Shown here: in pieces, positions 7,861 to 15,232 of the stretch | Position numbering within the stretch: position 1 is the stretch's first letter | How the letters are laid out: each line of letters starts with the position of its first letter | Program-made: the position numbers and the translations under genes | Source of the DNA: Flavobacterium profundi | GTDB taxonomy: Bacteria; Bacteroidota; Bacteroidia; Flavobacteriales; Flavobacteriaceae | Length of the DNA stretch: 64,000 nt | Assembly (NCBI RefSeq): GCF_006491645.1 | Contig: NZ_VDCZ01000001.1 | Coordinates: forward strand, 62,001-126,000 | Direction of reading: 5' to 3' | The notes under the pieces: generated by a model | Told to the model about the DNA's origin: nothing | Seen by the model: only the letters and a program-made list of their open reading frames with translations | Databases searched by the model: none

Positions 7861-8316
7861 CTATTTAAGAATCGCTTTTATTTGCTTTTCTAAATCTTTT
7901 ATTCCTTTAAATTTTTTAAAATTTAACTCTTTCCCAGTTGCTTTTAATTCACTAATTAATTCTAGAACGAGTTCCAAAGGTTCTGCTTCAAACCCAAACA
8001 TGTTTTGATCAAATTCTGTTCCAATGATAAGTCCGTCATGATCCATACCAATACACCAATTTTCTATAAATTCCACTAATGGAATTTCAGCAATTTTATA
8101 ATTGGACCATTCTTCTGTTATACAAGATTTTGCCAAAGCAATATCAGACCAAAAGCAAATAATACCAATGGGCTCCTCATCGTAGTTTATATAATTATTG
8201 GATGTAGAAGTTGCGTATCCTTCTGTATCTTTTAGGGTGTAAACAATAGAAGATTTACAAACGTTTTTTATAAATTTTTTATATTGTTTCTCTATTAAAA
8301 TGGAGTCTTGTAGCAT
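7861..8316 (-). CDS. DUF2750 family protein
   Basis: 151 residues, soluble, no signal. The central pattern ICFWSDIALAKSCITEEWSN, IPLVEFIENWCIGMDHDG and FGFEAEPLELVLEL fits the DUF2750 family: a small acidic protein with an FWS...W...I-L-EFL-W..GM-DG core. Such proteins are often found in accessory regions and their function is not established. It lies 5 bp behind the 165-residue membrane protein gene upstream, so the two are probably co-transcribed. Confidence 0.7.
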   Translation of the reverse strand: MLQDSILIEKQYKKFIKNVCKSSIVYTLKDTEGYATSTSNNYINYDEEPIGIICFWSDIALAKSCITEEWSNYKIAEIPLVEFIENWCIGMDHDGLIIGTEFDQNMFGFEAEPLELVLELISELKATGKELNFKKFKGIKDLEKQIKAILK

Positions 8317-8321
8317 TATTA

Positions 8322-8819
8322 TTATTTATAATTATAGAAAACCTTGGGAACAGATTTTATATTTTCAATTTTCTTAATTTGAATCATTCTTTCAAAATCA
8401 TTTAAGACTTGTTCTACTTCTGGCAGATCGCTAACCACTTTGATTTTATACAACTTACATATTGTAAGTGTAGTTAGATATAATCTTTCCTTTTTATATT
8501 TTCGAGCAAATTTTAATCCATATACAAAACCGTAATTTTCATTTTTCAATCTATTTTTAAATTCTAAAATCAGTTCTAATGTAATTCTATTATTTAGTAC
8601 TTGAAAACTACAATGATAGGTATATTCATCTACTATTTTAGAAAACCATTTATCTAATTTTTTCTGTTTAGAATTTTCTAATTCAAAACCAATATCTTCT
8701 AGTTTTTTAAATAAAGGAACATGTTCGAAATTTTTTTTTATTTTCTTTAATTTGAAATGCTCATATATAATAGAACTTATTAGAAACATGACCATTAAAA
8801 CTAAAAATAACATACCCAT
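8322..8819 (-). CDS. hypothetical membrane-anchored protein
   Basis: 165 residues. A single N-terminal hydrophobic segment (GMLFLVLMVMFLISSIIYEH) is followed by a charged cytosol-type domain with several Lys-rich helices and no motif I can name. The start at 8819 sits behind a TAnnTTTG promoter box at 8901-8908. It forms a two-gene unit with the DUF2750 gene, with a 5-bp gap. An accessory pair of this type could be an effector/immunity set, but nothing in the sequence shows it. Confidence 0.6.
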   Translation of the reverse strand: MGMLFLVLMVMFLISSIIYEHFKLKKIKKNFEHVPLFKKLEDIGFELENSKQKKLDKWFSKIVDEYTYHCSFQVLNNRITLELILEFKNRLKNENYGFVYGLKFARKYKKERLYLTTLTICKLYKIKVVSDLPEVEQVLNDFERMIQIKKIENIKSVPKVFYNYK

Positions 8820-8900
8820 AAATTGTTTGATTTTTTTATATATGATAGATTATATCAATTAATTGTTTTATTTATTTGTTTGAATTTCTTTTTTAGCGAG

Positions 8901-8940
8901 CAAAGCTAACCTTTTATTTTATAAAAGAATACCAAATGCT
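8901..8940 (-). promoter_or_regulatory. promoter of the 8322-8819 gene, duplicated segment
   Basis: On the minus strand TAGCTTTG (8901-8908) fits TAnnTTTG. The block running from here into the repeat at 8941 matches the one at 7062-7103, including ACCAAATG just before AGTTCTCGATAC. Two unrelated genes therefore share one promoter-plus-repeat block. Confidence 0.5.
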
Positions 8941-8966
8941 AGTTCTCGATACAATTTTTATAGAAT
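8941..8966 (+). repeat. intergenic repeat copy H (truncated)
   Basis: AGTTCTCGATACAATTTTTA at 8941, the right end lost. It lies 58 bp before the stop codon of paralogue 2. It resembles truncated copy B, which lies the same way round downstream of paralogue 1. Confidence 0.65.
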
Positions 8967-8985
8967 GACAAATTGTATTGTTTAA

Positions 8986-9017
8986 AAAAAAGAGTGTCTC
9001 AAAAGACACTCTTTTTT
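8986..9017. terminator. hairpin terminator of paralogue 2
   Basis: AGAGTGTCT (8991-8999) pairs with AGACACTCT (9004-9012) over a four-base loop, with A and T runs on both sides. It follows the minus-strand stop at 9025 and works in either direction. Confidence 0.85.
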
Positions 9018-9024
9018 AGTTTAA

Positions 9025-9528
9025 TTAGTTAAATTCTATTGAATCTAGAATTTTCTTTCTAAAATCATTATTTTTTTCAAATTCATCTTGTGCATTCATG
9101 AATTGAATTGTGTATATAAAACCTTTATAAAAAAAATTAAAGCTTTGGGTTCTTTTACTTTCTCCTCCTGCAACAAAATCTATTGTAAAGGAATAGATTT
9201 TAACATCGTTCAAAACAAATTCTTCCTCACTCACAAGCTTTCCTTTTGCAGACTTTAGCAGGCCATCTTTAACTCCTTTAAAAAAATTAACTTTCTTTTT
9301 TTCATCCTTACCTTTAAAGATATCTTTTGGTTTATCTGAACTTAGGTAAACAATAATTTCATTTCCAAAGGCACCTTTTACAAATTTCCCATCTAGTAAT
9401 TCACCTTCTTCAGCTTCTTCAACAACATCAATAGTTAGATTTTCATCAAATTCATATTGAAAAACTTCCTGACTAAAACCATGTAAATTAAAAAGTACGA
9501 AAACCGCAAAAAATAGTATTTTTTTCAT
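9025..9528 (-). CDS. secreted hypothetical protein, paralogue 2
   Basis: 167 residues from the ATG at 9528. The frame opens further upstream at 9555, but the internal start gives a clean signal peptide (MKKILFFAVFVLFNLHGFS, QE follows). It is paralogous to the 6500-7042 product: same mature N-terminus SQEVFQYEFDEN, same GKFVKGAFGNEIIVY segment and same C-terminal motif FFYKGFIYTIQFM. Family unknown. A strong terminator follows. Finding both copies within 3 kb, each with a truncated repeat downstream, points to local duplication. Confidence 0.8.
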   Translation of the reverse strand: MKKILFFAVFVLFNLHGFSQEVFQYEFDENLTIDVVEEAEEGELLDGKFVKGAFGNEIIVYLSSDKPKDIFKGKDEKKKVNFFKGVKDGLLKSAKGKLVSEEEFVLNDVKIYSFTIDFVAGGESKRTQSFNFFYKGFIYTIQFMNAQDEFEKNNDFRKKILDSIEFN

Positions 9529-9673
9529 ATTAAAATTTTTTATATATCTATTCAATTTATAAACAAGCTACTTTTCATTTTGAAAATAGCTAGGCAAATC
9601 TACTATTTAAAAATTTAAATCTATTATCTTTTTTTATATTTAAAATCTCATTTAAAATAAAAATATTACTATT

Positions 9674-10192
9674 TTACTTCTTCACCTGCGCTTTAATTTG
9701 TTCGAAATACTTCGTATAATTCCCATAATCGATATGTTGGGTAATCTTTCCTTTTTCGATAGTGAGAATGGTTACAAATGGAATGGCTACAAGAATGGTT
9801 TCATTTGTTTTTTCCTGAAACCAAGCATTGGGCAAAACACATTCAAAAGTGGAATTGATAATGGTATGATTTCCTGATGTAAAGACTTTTTCGATAACGA
9901 AATTCACATAAGGAGGCTTGTCGTTTTTAAATTTGTCTTTAAAAACCGTTTTGAAGAATTGGTACACGTTTTCTTTTCCATCAAAAACAAAATCTTGTTG
10001 AAAAGCTGCTTTGGCAGTAGGATCTTCAAAATGAATCGCATCTGCATAAAAGGTTTTCATGGTATCAAAATCCCATTTCCCATAGGCTTGCATATACGCT
10101 AAAGCCAGTTTTTCATTTTGATTTTCATTGGTTTGACCAAAGGAAAGAGTAGAAATAATAAGTAGTAACGTTAGGGTTAATGTTTTTTTCAT
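9674..10192 (-). CDS. secreted NTF2-like (SnoaL-type) protein
   Basis: 172 residues with a signal peptide (MKKTLTLTLLLIISTLSFG, QT follows). The mature part has the SnoaL/NTF2 pattern: an N-terminal helix LALAYMQAYGKWDFDTMKTF, then YADAIHFEDPTA, a central YQFFKTVF helix and the strand pair FVTILTIEKGKITQHIDY. NTF2-like cone folds bind small ligands or act as isomerases; no catalytic residues can be fixed here. Export suggests a periplasmic role. A likely gene remnant lies 18 bp upstream. Confidence 0.8.
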   Translation of the reverse strand: MKKTLTLTLLLIISTLSFGQTNENQNEKLALAYMQAYGKWDFDTMKTFYADAIHFEDPTAKAAFQQDFVFDGKENVYQFFKTVFKDKFKNDKPPYVNFVIEKVFTSGNHTIINSTFECVLPNAWFQEKTNETILVAIPFVTILTIEKGKITQHIDYGNYTKYFEQIKAQVKK

Positions 10193-10210
10193 TGTATAAT
10201 TCCATTTATA

Positions 10211-10327
10211 TTAAAATCCGGCATCAATTCGTTTTTGCACATCGTAAACTTCTTCGTTTAAAAAAATTTTGTGCTGTTTTGGCTCTTTAGAGGAAATAAT
10301 TATTTTATAAAACAGATAGTTTGCTGT
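10211..10327 (-). pseudogene. possible C-terminal remnant of a lost gene
   Basis: A 38-codon open stretch without a start, ending in TAA 18 bp before the NTF2-like gene. Its end reads like real protein (KIFLNEEVYDVQKRIDAGF). It is closed upstream by an in-frame TAG at 10328-10330. It may be the tail of a gene once upstream in the same operon. Evidence is only codon appearance and position, so confidence is low. Confidence 0.25.
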
Positions 10328-10423
10328 CTATTTTCTTTCATTTTTCGAATAAATTTAAATTTGGGTTAAAATAATACTCATAAAGCAAACCATTTATCAA
10401 TAGGATTGGATGATACCTAAATT

Positions 10424-11047
10424 TTATTTCCAAAATTCCCACCATTTTTTTTCAATTATTTGTAATGCTCTGTTACTTTTTGAAATTTCAACGCCTTTAC
10501 CTTCTTCCACTAATTTCTTTGCAATTTCAAAATCCCATCCAATTTCTGGTCTTATGTGAGGTCCTTCATGCCAATGATCATATGTTACTTTATTTCCGAA
10601 AGATTCTATTAACTGTACCAATGCCTCAGTTCCACCAAAAGGAAAACCACCAGGATCGAAAAACAAGGTTCCTTTATCTTTTAATTTCTCTAATTTTATT
10701 AATTCATAATCTCCTTGAAAAATAACTTCAATAACAGAATTAAAATCCCAATTATCAGCTGTATTAAAAATTGGATGCTTGTGCCTTATTTCTGGTTTTG
10801 TTAAGTTCCAAAGTGCATTATATATTTTTCTTTGTTCAGAATTTGGGGTTAACTCAATTTTAGTAAACCATTTTCTAGCATTTTCATCTAAATATATTGT
10901 CCAATCAATATCATTATAAGAGATTTCAGTTTCAGCATTATAATATTCCTCCTTTACTTCCTTTAGCTTTTGAAAGAAAATTTCAAATTTCTCATGCCTC
11001 TCATTATCTTCAAAATCATAGTCTATATAAAAAAATTTGTCTCTCAT
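10424..11047 (-). CDS. hypothetical cytosolic protein
   Basis: 207 residues, no signal or membrane segment, rich in Trp, Glu and Lys. A distinct central part has GTLFFDPGGFPFGGTEALVQ followed by YDHWHEGPHIRPEIGWDFE. I do not recognise a family. Similar small acidic proteins in accessory regions of Bacteroidota are sometimes immunity proteins, but no toxin gene is next to it. It stands alone between the NTF2-like gene and gapN. Confidence 0.65.
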   Translation of the reverse strand: MRDKFFYIDYDFEDNERHEKFEIFFQKLKEVKEEYYNAETEISYNDIDWTIYLDENARKWFTKIELTPNSEQRKIYNALWNLTKPEIRHKHPIFNTADNWDFNSVIEVIFQGDYELIKLEKLKDKGTLFFDPGGFPFGGTEALVQLIESFGNKVTYDHWHEGPHIRPEIGWDFEIAKKLVEEGKGVEISKSNRALQIIEKKWWEFWK

Positions 11048-11111
11048 TGTATAAAACTAACTAAATTCTACTTAAGCTCCTATTCATAACTTTTCAATAC
11101 TTATGAAAAAT

Positions 11112-11164
11112 ACTTATAAAACAAAAAAACTAGCTTATTTCTAAACTAGTTTTTTTATAAGTAA
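11112..11164. terminator. hairpin terminator behind gapN
   Basis: Nested inverted repeat: AAAAAAACTAG (11123-11133) with CTAGTTTTTTT (11146-11156), and an outer ACTTATAAA with TTTATAAGT. It lies 14 bp beyond the gapN stop codon on the minus strand. Confidence 0.8.
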
Positions 11165-11177
11165 GCAAGATACCAAA

Positions 11178-12758
11178 TTACAGTATATAATCGGTATTAA
11201 TGAAATTACTTTTTTTACTGTCTAATAACTCTTGTAAAATAGCATTGTTATAGTCGTTATCTTTTGACGCAACAAAAGTTCGTATCGAAAACGAGCGCAA
11301 CGCGTCATGAATACTCAAGGTTCCTACAGCAGAATCTTTTCTTCCAGTAAACGGAAAAACATCTGGACCTCTTTGGCACGAACTATTTAAATTAACCCTA
11401 CACACTAAGTTAACTAAAACATCAATTAGCGGTGCTACTGTGGTAATGTCTTTTCCAAAAAGACTCACTTGTTGCCCATAATCAGAAGCCGCCATATCAT
11501 CTAAAGGCTCTTGTATGTCTTTAAAGGTTAAAATCGGCACGACTGGTCCAAACTGCTCTTCGTGATACACTCGCATCGCTTTATTTACAGGAAACAAAAC
11601 CGCTGGAAAAATATAATTTTCCATGCGTTCGCCCCCTCTTTCGTTGATAATGTTGGCACCATTTGCTTTGGCATCATCAATTAATTCTTGGATATAATCG
11701 GGCTTATCCGGCTCAGGAAGTGGTGTTAAAAACACATTTTCTTCCCAAGGATTACCAAATTTTAGCGCATCTACTTTGGCAGCAAAACGCTTGTTGAATT
11801 CTTCAGCAATCGATTCGTGTACATAAATCACTTTTAAAGCTGTACAACGTTGTCCGTTAAACGAAAGTGATCCTGTAATACATTCAGAAACGGCCAAATC
11901 TAAATTCGCATCAGGTAAAATGATGGCTGGGTTTTTGGCTTCCAAACCTAAAATCAAACGCAATTTGTTTTTATTCGGATGCAAATCTTGTAAGGCAATC
12001 GCAGATTTACTATTTCCTATTAAAGATAAAACCGTAACCAACCCCGATTTCATAATGGGTGCCGCCACTTCTCTACCGCGTCCGTATAAAATATTGATAA
12101 CACCTTTTGGGAACGAACTTTGGAACGCTTGTAACAAAGGAGCTAATAATAAAACACCAAATTTTGCCGGTTTAAACAATACGGTGTTTCCCATAATTAA
12201 AGCTGGAATTAATAAAGAAAAGGTTTCATTCAAAGGATAATTATACGGACCCAAACACAAAACCACACCCAACGGACTCCTTTTAATCATGGCATTAATA
12301 CCTTGCACTTTTTGAAAGCGATTGCCTTCCTGATTTAAGGCTTTGTAATCTTTTATCGTGTCATAAATATATTCTACGGTTCGATCAAATTCCTTTTCGC
12401 TATCCGGTAAGGTTTTCCCAATTTCCCACATTAATAATTTAACCACTTCCGAACGCGTTTGTTCCATTTGTTTTACAAATTGCTCCATGCATTTGATACG
12501 GTCTTGTACTTTCATGGTAGGCCAATCACCCTGACCATTATTATAAGCTTTGTGTGAAGACTCTAAAGCTGCTAAAGCAGCCGCTTCATTCATATTTGGT
12601 ACAGAACCCAATAAAGTAGGTTGATAATTAGTCGTTGTAGAAATGGAAGAATATACCTCAGCCGTTTCACCTTCCCAAATTTTAAGTTCGCCATCTAGCA
12701 AATAGTCTTTTTGATGCCAAGGTTGTTGCAGTTGTATTTTTTCTGGAATTGTTGTCAT
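11178..12758 (-). CDS. gapN: NADP-dependent non-phosphorylating glyceraldehyde-3-phosphate dehydrogenase
   Basis: Aldehyde dehydrogenase superfamily, 526 residues from the ATG at 12758 ([15 protein letters not shown]). The longer reading from 12824 would add 22 unlikely residues. Visible features are the [19 protein letters not shown] segment, the cofactor-binding region with LFKPAKFG, the catalytic Glu in [15 protein letters not shown] (about residue 273) and the catalytic Cys in [11 protein letters not shown] (about residue 305). [10 protein letters not shown] is typical of the GapN subgroup. It oxidises glyceraldehyde-3-phosphate to 3-phosphoglycerate while making NADPH. Single gene with its own terminator. 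Confidence 0.85.
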   Translation of the reverse strand: MTTIPEKIQLQQPWHQKDYLLDGELKIWEGETAEVYSSISTTTNYQPTLLGSVPNMNEAAALAALESSHKAYNNGQGDWPTMKVQDRIKCMEQFVKQMEQTRSEVVKLLMWEIGKTLPDSEKEFDRTVEYIYDTIKDYKALNQEGNRFQKVQGINAMIKRSPLGVVLCLGPYNYPLNETFSLLIPALIMGNTVLFKPAKFGVLLLAPLLQAFQSSFPKGVINILYGRGREVAAPIMKSGLVTVLSLIGNSKSAIALQDLHPNKNKLRLILGLEAKNPAIILPDANLDLAVSECITGSLSFNGQRCTALKVIYVHESIAEEFNKRFAAKVDALKFGNPWEENVFLTPLPEPDKPDYIQELIDDAKANGANIINERGGERMENYIFPAVLFPVNKAMRVYHEEQFGPVVPILTFKDIQEPLDDMAASDYGQQVSLFGKDITTVAPLIDVLVNLVCRVNLNSSCQRGPDVFPFTGRKDSAVGTLSIHDALRSFSIRTFVASKDNDYNNAILQELLDSKKSNFINTDYIL

Positions 12759-13023
12759 TTTATTTGTTTTTATTTTAGAGTTCCAATACTTTTCTATACA
12801 AAAAAAGCTACTATAAAATTCCAACTATTTACTGGAAGAACCAAACTTTTTCAACTGAAATACAATTATTTGACGCATTATTATTGATAATTTAAAAAAT
12901 AAAATACTTCAAACGTTTTCGCATAAAACAGAAATTAAAAAAGCCAAGTATTCTTTAAACAAAAACCTAGAAATCAAACAATTATTTATTGCTTTTTACG
13001 TTATATATTTTCAAACAACAACT

Positions 13024-14142
13024 ATGAAAAAAACAGCCCTAAACTATTTCAAAACAGTAGGTTATTGTTTTGTAATTCTAGTAAGTATAGCTTGTTCCAA
13101 AGACAATGCGGAAGAAGGTATTGAAGTACACAATCCATTAGAAAATCCACAAGACGGACCACCAGCAGGAAACCCAAATGGCAATTCACCCATTCCTGTA
13201 GGAGCAGGAACAGAAAGTGTTACTAATCCTGATGTGGTAATAGGCAATGGAACACCTGAGAGTTGTACCTGTGATGCCGTTGTTGCTGCAGTTGCACAAG
13301 GAGGAAAAATTACATTTAATTGCGGTCCCAACCCTGTGACTATTGTTATGGATCGACCGGCACGTGTTTTTAACAATGCCAACCCTGATGTGGTAATTGA
13401 TGGTGGTGGATTAGTTACTTTAAGTGGTGGTGGTACCACTCGCATTTTATATATGAATACTTGCGATCCTGATTTAGTTTGGACAACAGACCATTGTCAG
13501 AATCAAGATCATCCAAGGGTTACGGTTCAGAATATCACTTTTGCAGACGGACATAATATGGATACGGGTTCATCTGGTGGTGGCGCAGCGATTTGGGCAA
13601 GAGGCGGACGCTTAAAAGTAGTGAATTGTCGTTTTTTCAACAATCGATGTGTAGGCACAGGTCCGGATGTAGGTGGTGGTGCTATTAGAGCTTTTAGTCA
13701 ATACAATAGTTTACCTATTTATGTCGTGAATACCACTTTTGGTGGTGGCAGTATTTATGGAAATAGCGGTTCCAATGGTGGTGCCATTAGTAGTATTGGT
13801 ACCTCTTGGACAATAATTAATAGCTTATTCTCATACAATAAAGCCATTGGAAATGGTGGTAATCCAGCGCAAAGTGGTACACCCGGTGGAGGAAGTGGAG
13901 GCGCTATTTACAATGACGGAAATGAAATGACACTGACAATCTTAGGCAGTTTAATCGAACAAAATGAAGTAAATGCTTATGGCTCTTCAATTTTCTTTGT
14001 AAGTAATAATCATACAGGAGATATTCGAATTGATAATTCTACCATTAGAAATAATATTGGCGGTTCTTGGTATCCAGTATATCCGAGTATCTCCATGCAT
14101 GATGACACACCTATTGTTGTAACGAATTCAACTATTCAATAG
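13024..14142 (+). CDS. parallel beta-helix lipoprotein
   Basis: 372 residues. Lipoprotein signal with Cys at residue 24 (VSIACSKDN). After a Pro/Gly/Asn-rich linker (residues 35-75) comes a repeat-rich right-handed beta-helix region with many N-T-x-F, GGGAI and NxGGAI turns (VVNCRFFNNRCVG, VNTTFGGGSIYGNSGSNGGA, IINSLFSYNKAIGNGG). This fits polymorphic outer-membrane/choice-of-anchor pectin-lyase-like proteins. Such proteins are surface exposed or periplasmic and may bind or cleave polysaccharide; no catalytic residues are evident. It converges with the next gene, and the two stop codons touch (14142/14143). Confidence 0.75.
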   Translation: MKKTALNYFKTVGYCFVILVSIACSKDNAEEGIEVHNPLENPQDGPPAGNPNGNSPIPVGAGTESVTNPDVVIGNGTPESCTCDAVVAAVAQGGKITFNCGPNPVTIVMDRPARVFNNANPDVVIDGGGLVTLSGGGTTRILYMNTCDPDLVWTTDHCQNQDHPRVTVQNITFADGHNMDTGSSGGGAAIWARGGRLKVVNCRFFNNRCVGTGPDVGGGAIRAFSQYNSLPIYVVNTTFGGGSIYGNSGSNGGAISSIGTSWTIINSLFSYNKAIGNGGNPAQSGTPGGGSGGAIYNDGNEMTLTILGSLIEQNEVNAYGSSIFFVSNNHTGDIRIDNSTIRNNIGGSWYPVYPSISMHDDTPIVVTNSTIQ

Positions 14143-14352
14143 TTACTCTAATTCAATACACGTATAATTGAAGGTATTAAATAGTTCACAAACTGTTTTA
14201 GAAATATTTTTTTCGGCCACAATTCGTAGAATATTATCACAATCTTCTAAATCGAAATTCCATCTTTGAATGTCTTGTATCTCATTTAAATTTTTAGAAA
14301 TACTTTTAATTTGTTTTTTATCTTCAATTGAAGTTTTGAAAACGTAAACCAT
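14143..14352 (-). CDS. small conserved hypothetical protein, HMA-like fold without CxxC
   Basis: 69 residues. The order MVYVFKTSI, a helix KKQIKSISKNLNEI, WNFDLEDCDNILRIVA and a C-terminal helix plus CIELE looks like a ferredoxin-like beta-alpha-beta fold similar to heavy-metal-associated domains, but the metal-binding CxxC is absent. Similar small proteins with WNFDLEDCD are, to my knowledge, common in flavobacteria. Its function is unknown. Tail to tail with the beta-helix gene with no gap. Confidence 0.65.
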   Translation of the reverse strand: MVYVFKTSIEDKKQIKSISKNLNEIQDIQRWNFDLEDCDNILRIVAEKNISKTVCELFNTFNYTCIELE

Positions 14353-14441
14353 AGCTAAAACTAATTATTTATTTGTGCTACAAACTTAAAACCCAAATAT
14401 GACAACAGTATGTCAATAGGTTTTAACTTTTTTTAGATGAA

Positions 14442-14738
14442 TCAAATAAAAGCAGCAATAATTAGGACTAGCAATAAAAAGTAAATAGCAACTGACACAT
14501 TAAAATACAAATTCGCATAAATGGATCGGAACGAAATCAACGTTTTCTCTACATACAATTTTAAGAAATATTGACAAGAGGAAATAAAAAAACTAATAAC
14601 TGTAACCGCTACAAAAGAAAGCAAAAGTGTTTTCAGCATTTCTTCGTAGGTGAAGTTTGACTTAAAATGATTTGTTAAATAATTAAATATTCCAAAATTC
14701 AACAAAATTAAACCAATCACAAATAGCACTCTTTTCAT
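14442..14738 (-). CDS. small hypothetical membrane protein
   Basis: 98 residues with three hydrophobic segments: VLFVIGLILLNFGIFNYL, LLLSFVAVTVISFFIS and VAIYFLLLVLIIAAFI. The second helix runs into SSCQYFLKLYVEK. No family recognised. Its upstream region has a promoter and a striking set of ATACGTAT motifs at 14893-14943, so it may be a regulated gene. Reading frames upstream to 14889 overlap it but have no coding character. Confidence 0.6.
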   Translation of the reverse strand: MKRVLFVIGLILLNFGIFNYLTNHFKSNFTYEEMLKTLLLSFVAVTVISFFISSCQYFLKLYVEKTLISFRSIYANLYFNVSVAIYFLLLVLIIAAFI

Positions 14739-14862
14739 GATAAATATTTATTATGTTATAAAATTGGTTATAATTAAATGACAGACCTGTAGGCAATACA
14801 GTGCGGTAATAGCATGTCTTTTTGAATGAGAAATAAAAAACGATATGTTTTTTTGTTAGGTA

Positions 14863-14943
14863 CAAAGTTAAACTATAATTCAACATCATGCAATACGTAT
14901 TTACACGTATTTTGAGCCTTTTTTTATACGTATTTATACGTAT
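14863..14943 (-). promoter_or_regulatory. promoter with four phased ATACGTAT-type sites
   Basis: On the minus strand TTG (14893-14891), 20 bases, TAACTTTG (14870-14863) form a good Bacteroidota promoter. Directly upstream lie ATACGTATTTACACGTAT (14893-14910) and ATACGTATTTATACGTAT (14926-14943). Each is two copies of the self-complementary core (A/C)ACGTAT 10 bp apart, and the two pairs are 33 bp apart, so all four cores fall on about the same DNA face. The regulator is unknown. The promoter would drive the 98-residue membrane protein gene. Confidence 0.55.
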
Positions 14944-14969
14944 ATTCTTGATTTTGCCTTCTTATAAAC

Positions 14970-14998
14970 AAAAAAGAGCATTATAAAATACTCTTTTT
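14970..14998. terminator. hairpin terminator of the SQR / small peptide unit
   Basis: AAAAAGAG (14971-14978) pairs with CTCTTTTT (14991-14998) over an AT-rich loop. On the minus strand it follows the 43-residue gene by 44 bp and ends in a T-run. The remaining part of 14739-15041 holds only the phased promoter. Confidence 0.75.
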
Positions 14999-15041
14999 AC
15001 TAACCAATTAAAACTACTAAATATCATTTATATAATGATCA

Positions 15042-15173
15042 TTAGTTTCTTGTTCCTCCATGACCTCCAGCAACAATTTTTAGAATTCTTATATTTAAAT
15101 AAATGAATTTAAAAAATTGAATTATTGGATTTTTCATTTTAGCATGTTGAGATTTTGATATTCTTTGTGCCAT
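15042..15173 (-). CDS. 43-residue conserved-looking peptide, last gene of the SQR unit
   Basis: Reads MAQRISKSQHAKMKNPIIQF, then a short hydrophobic/basic segment FKFIYLNIRILKIVAGG and the end HGGTRN. It begins 59 bp after the SQR stop, on the same strand, and ends before the terminator at 14970-14998. The composition (basic N-terminus, one amphipathic helix, GGHGG tail) is not random AT-rich translation. I recall similar small proteins with QFFxFxxLNxxIL in flavobacteria but cannot name a family. It may be a small membrane-associated partner of SQR. Confidence 0.55.
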   Translation of the reverse strand: MAQRISKSQHAKMKNPIIQFFKFIYLNIRILKIVAGGHGGTRN

Positions 15174-15232
15174 AGTATATACTTTACTGGTTAAATATTA
15201 CTTTAAAAAATTTCTATTTTATATTTACTAAA

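Noticed and set aside
13062-13445. 127-residue antisense frame inside the beta-helix gene
   Set aside because: It is the complement of a Gly/Asn/Pro-rich repeat region; the plus frame has the signal peptide and helix repeats.
14683-14889. 68-residue minus frame upstream of the small membrane protein
   Set aside because: It overlaps that gene out of frame, crosses the promoter, and has no protein-like pattern.
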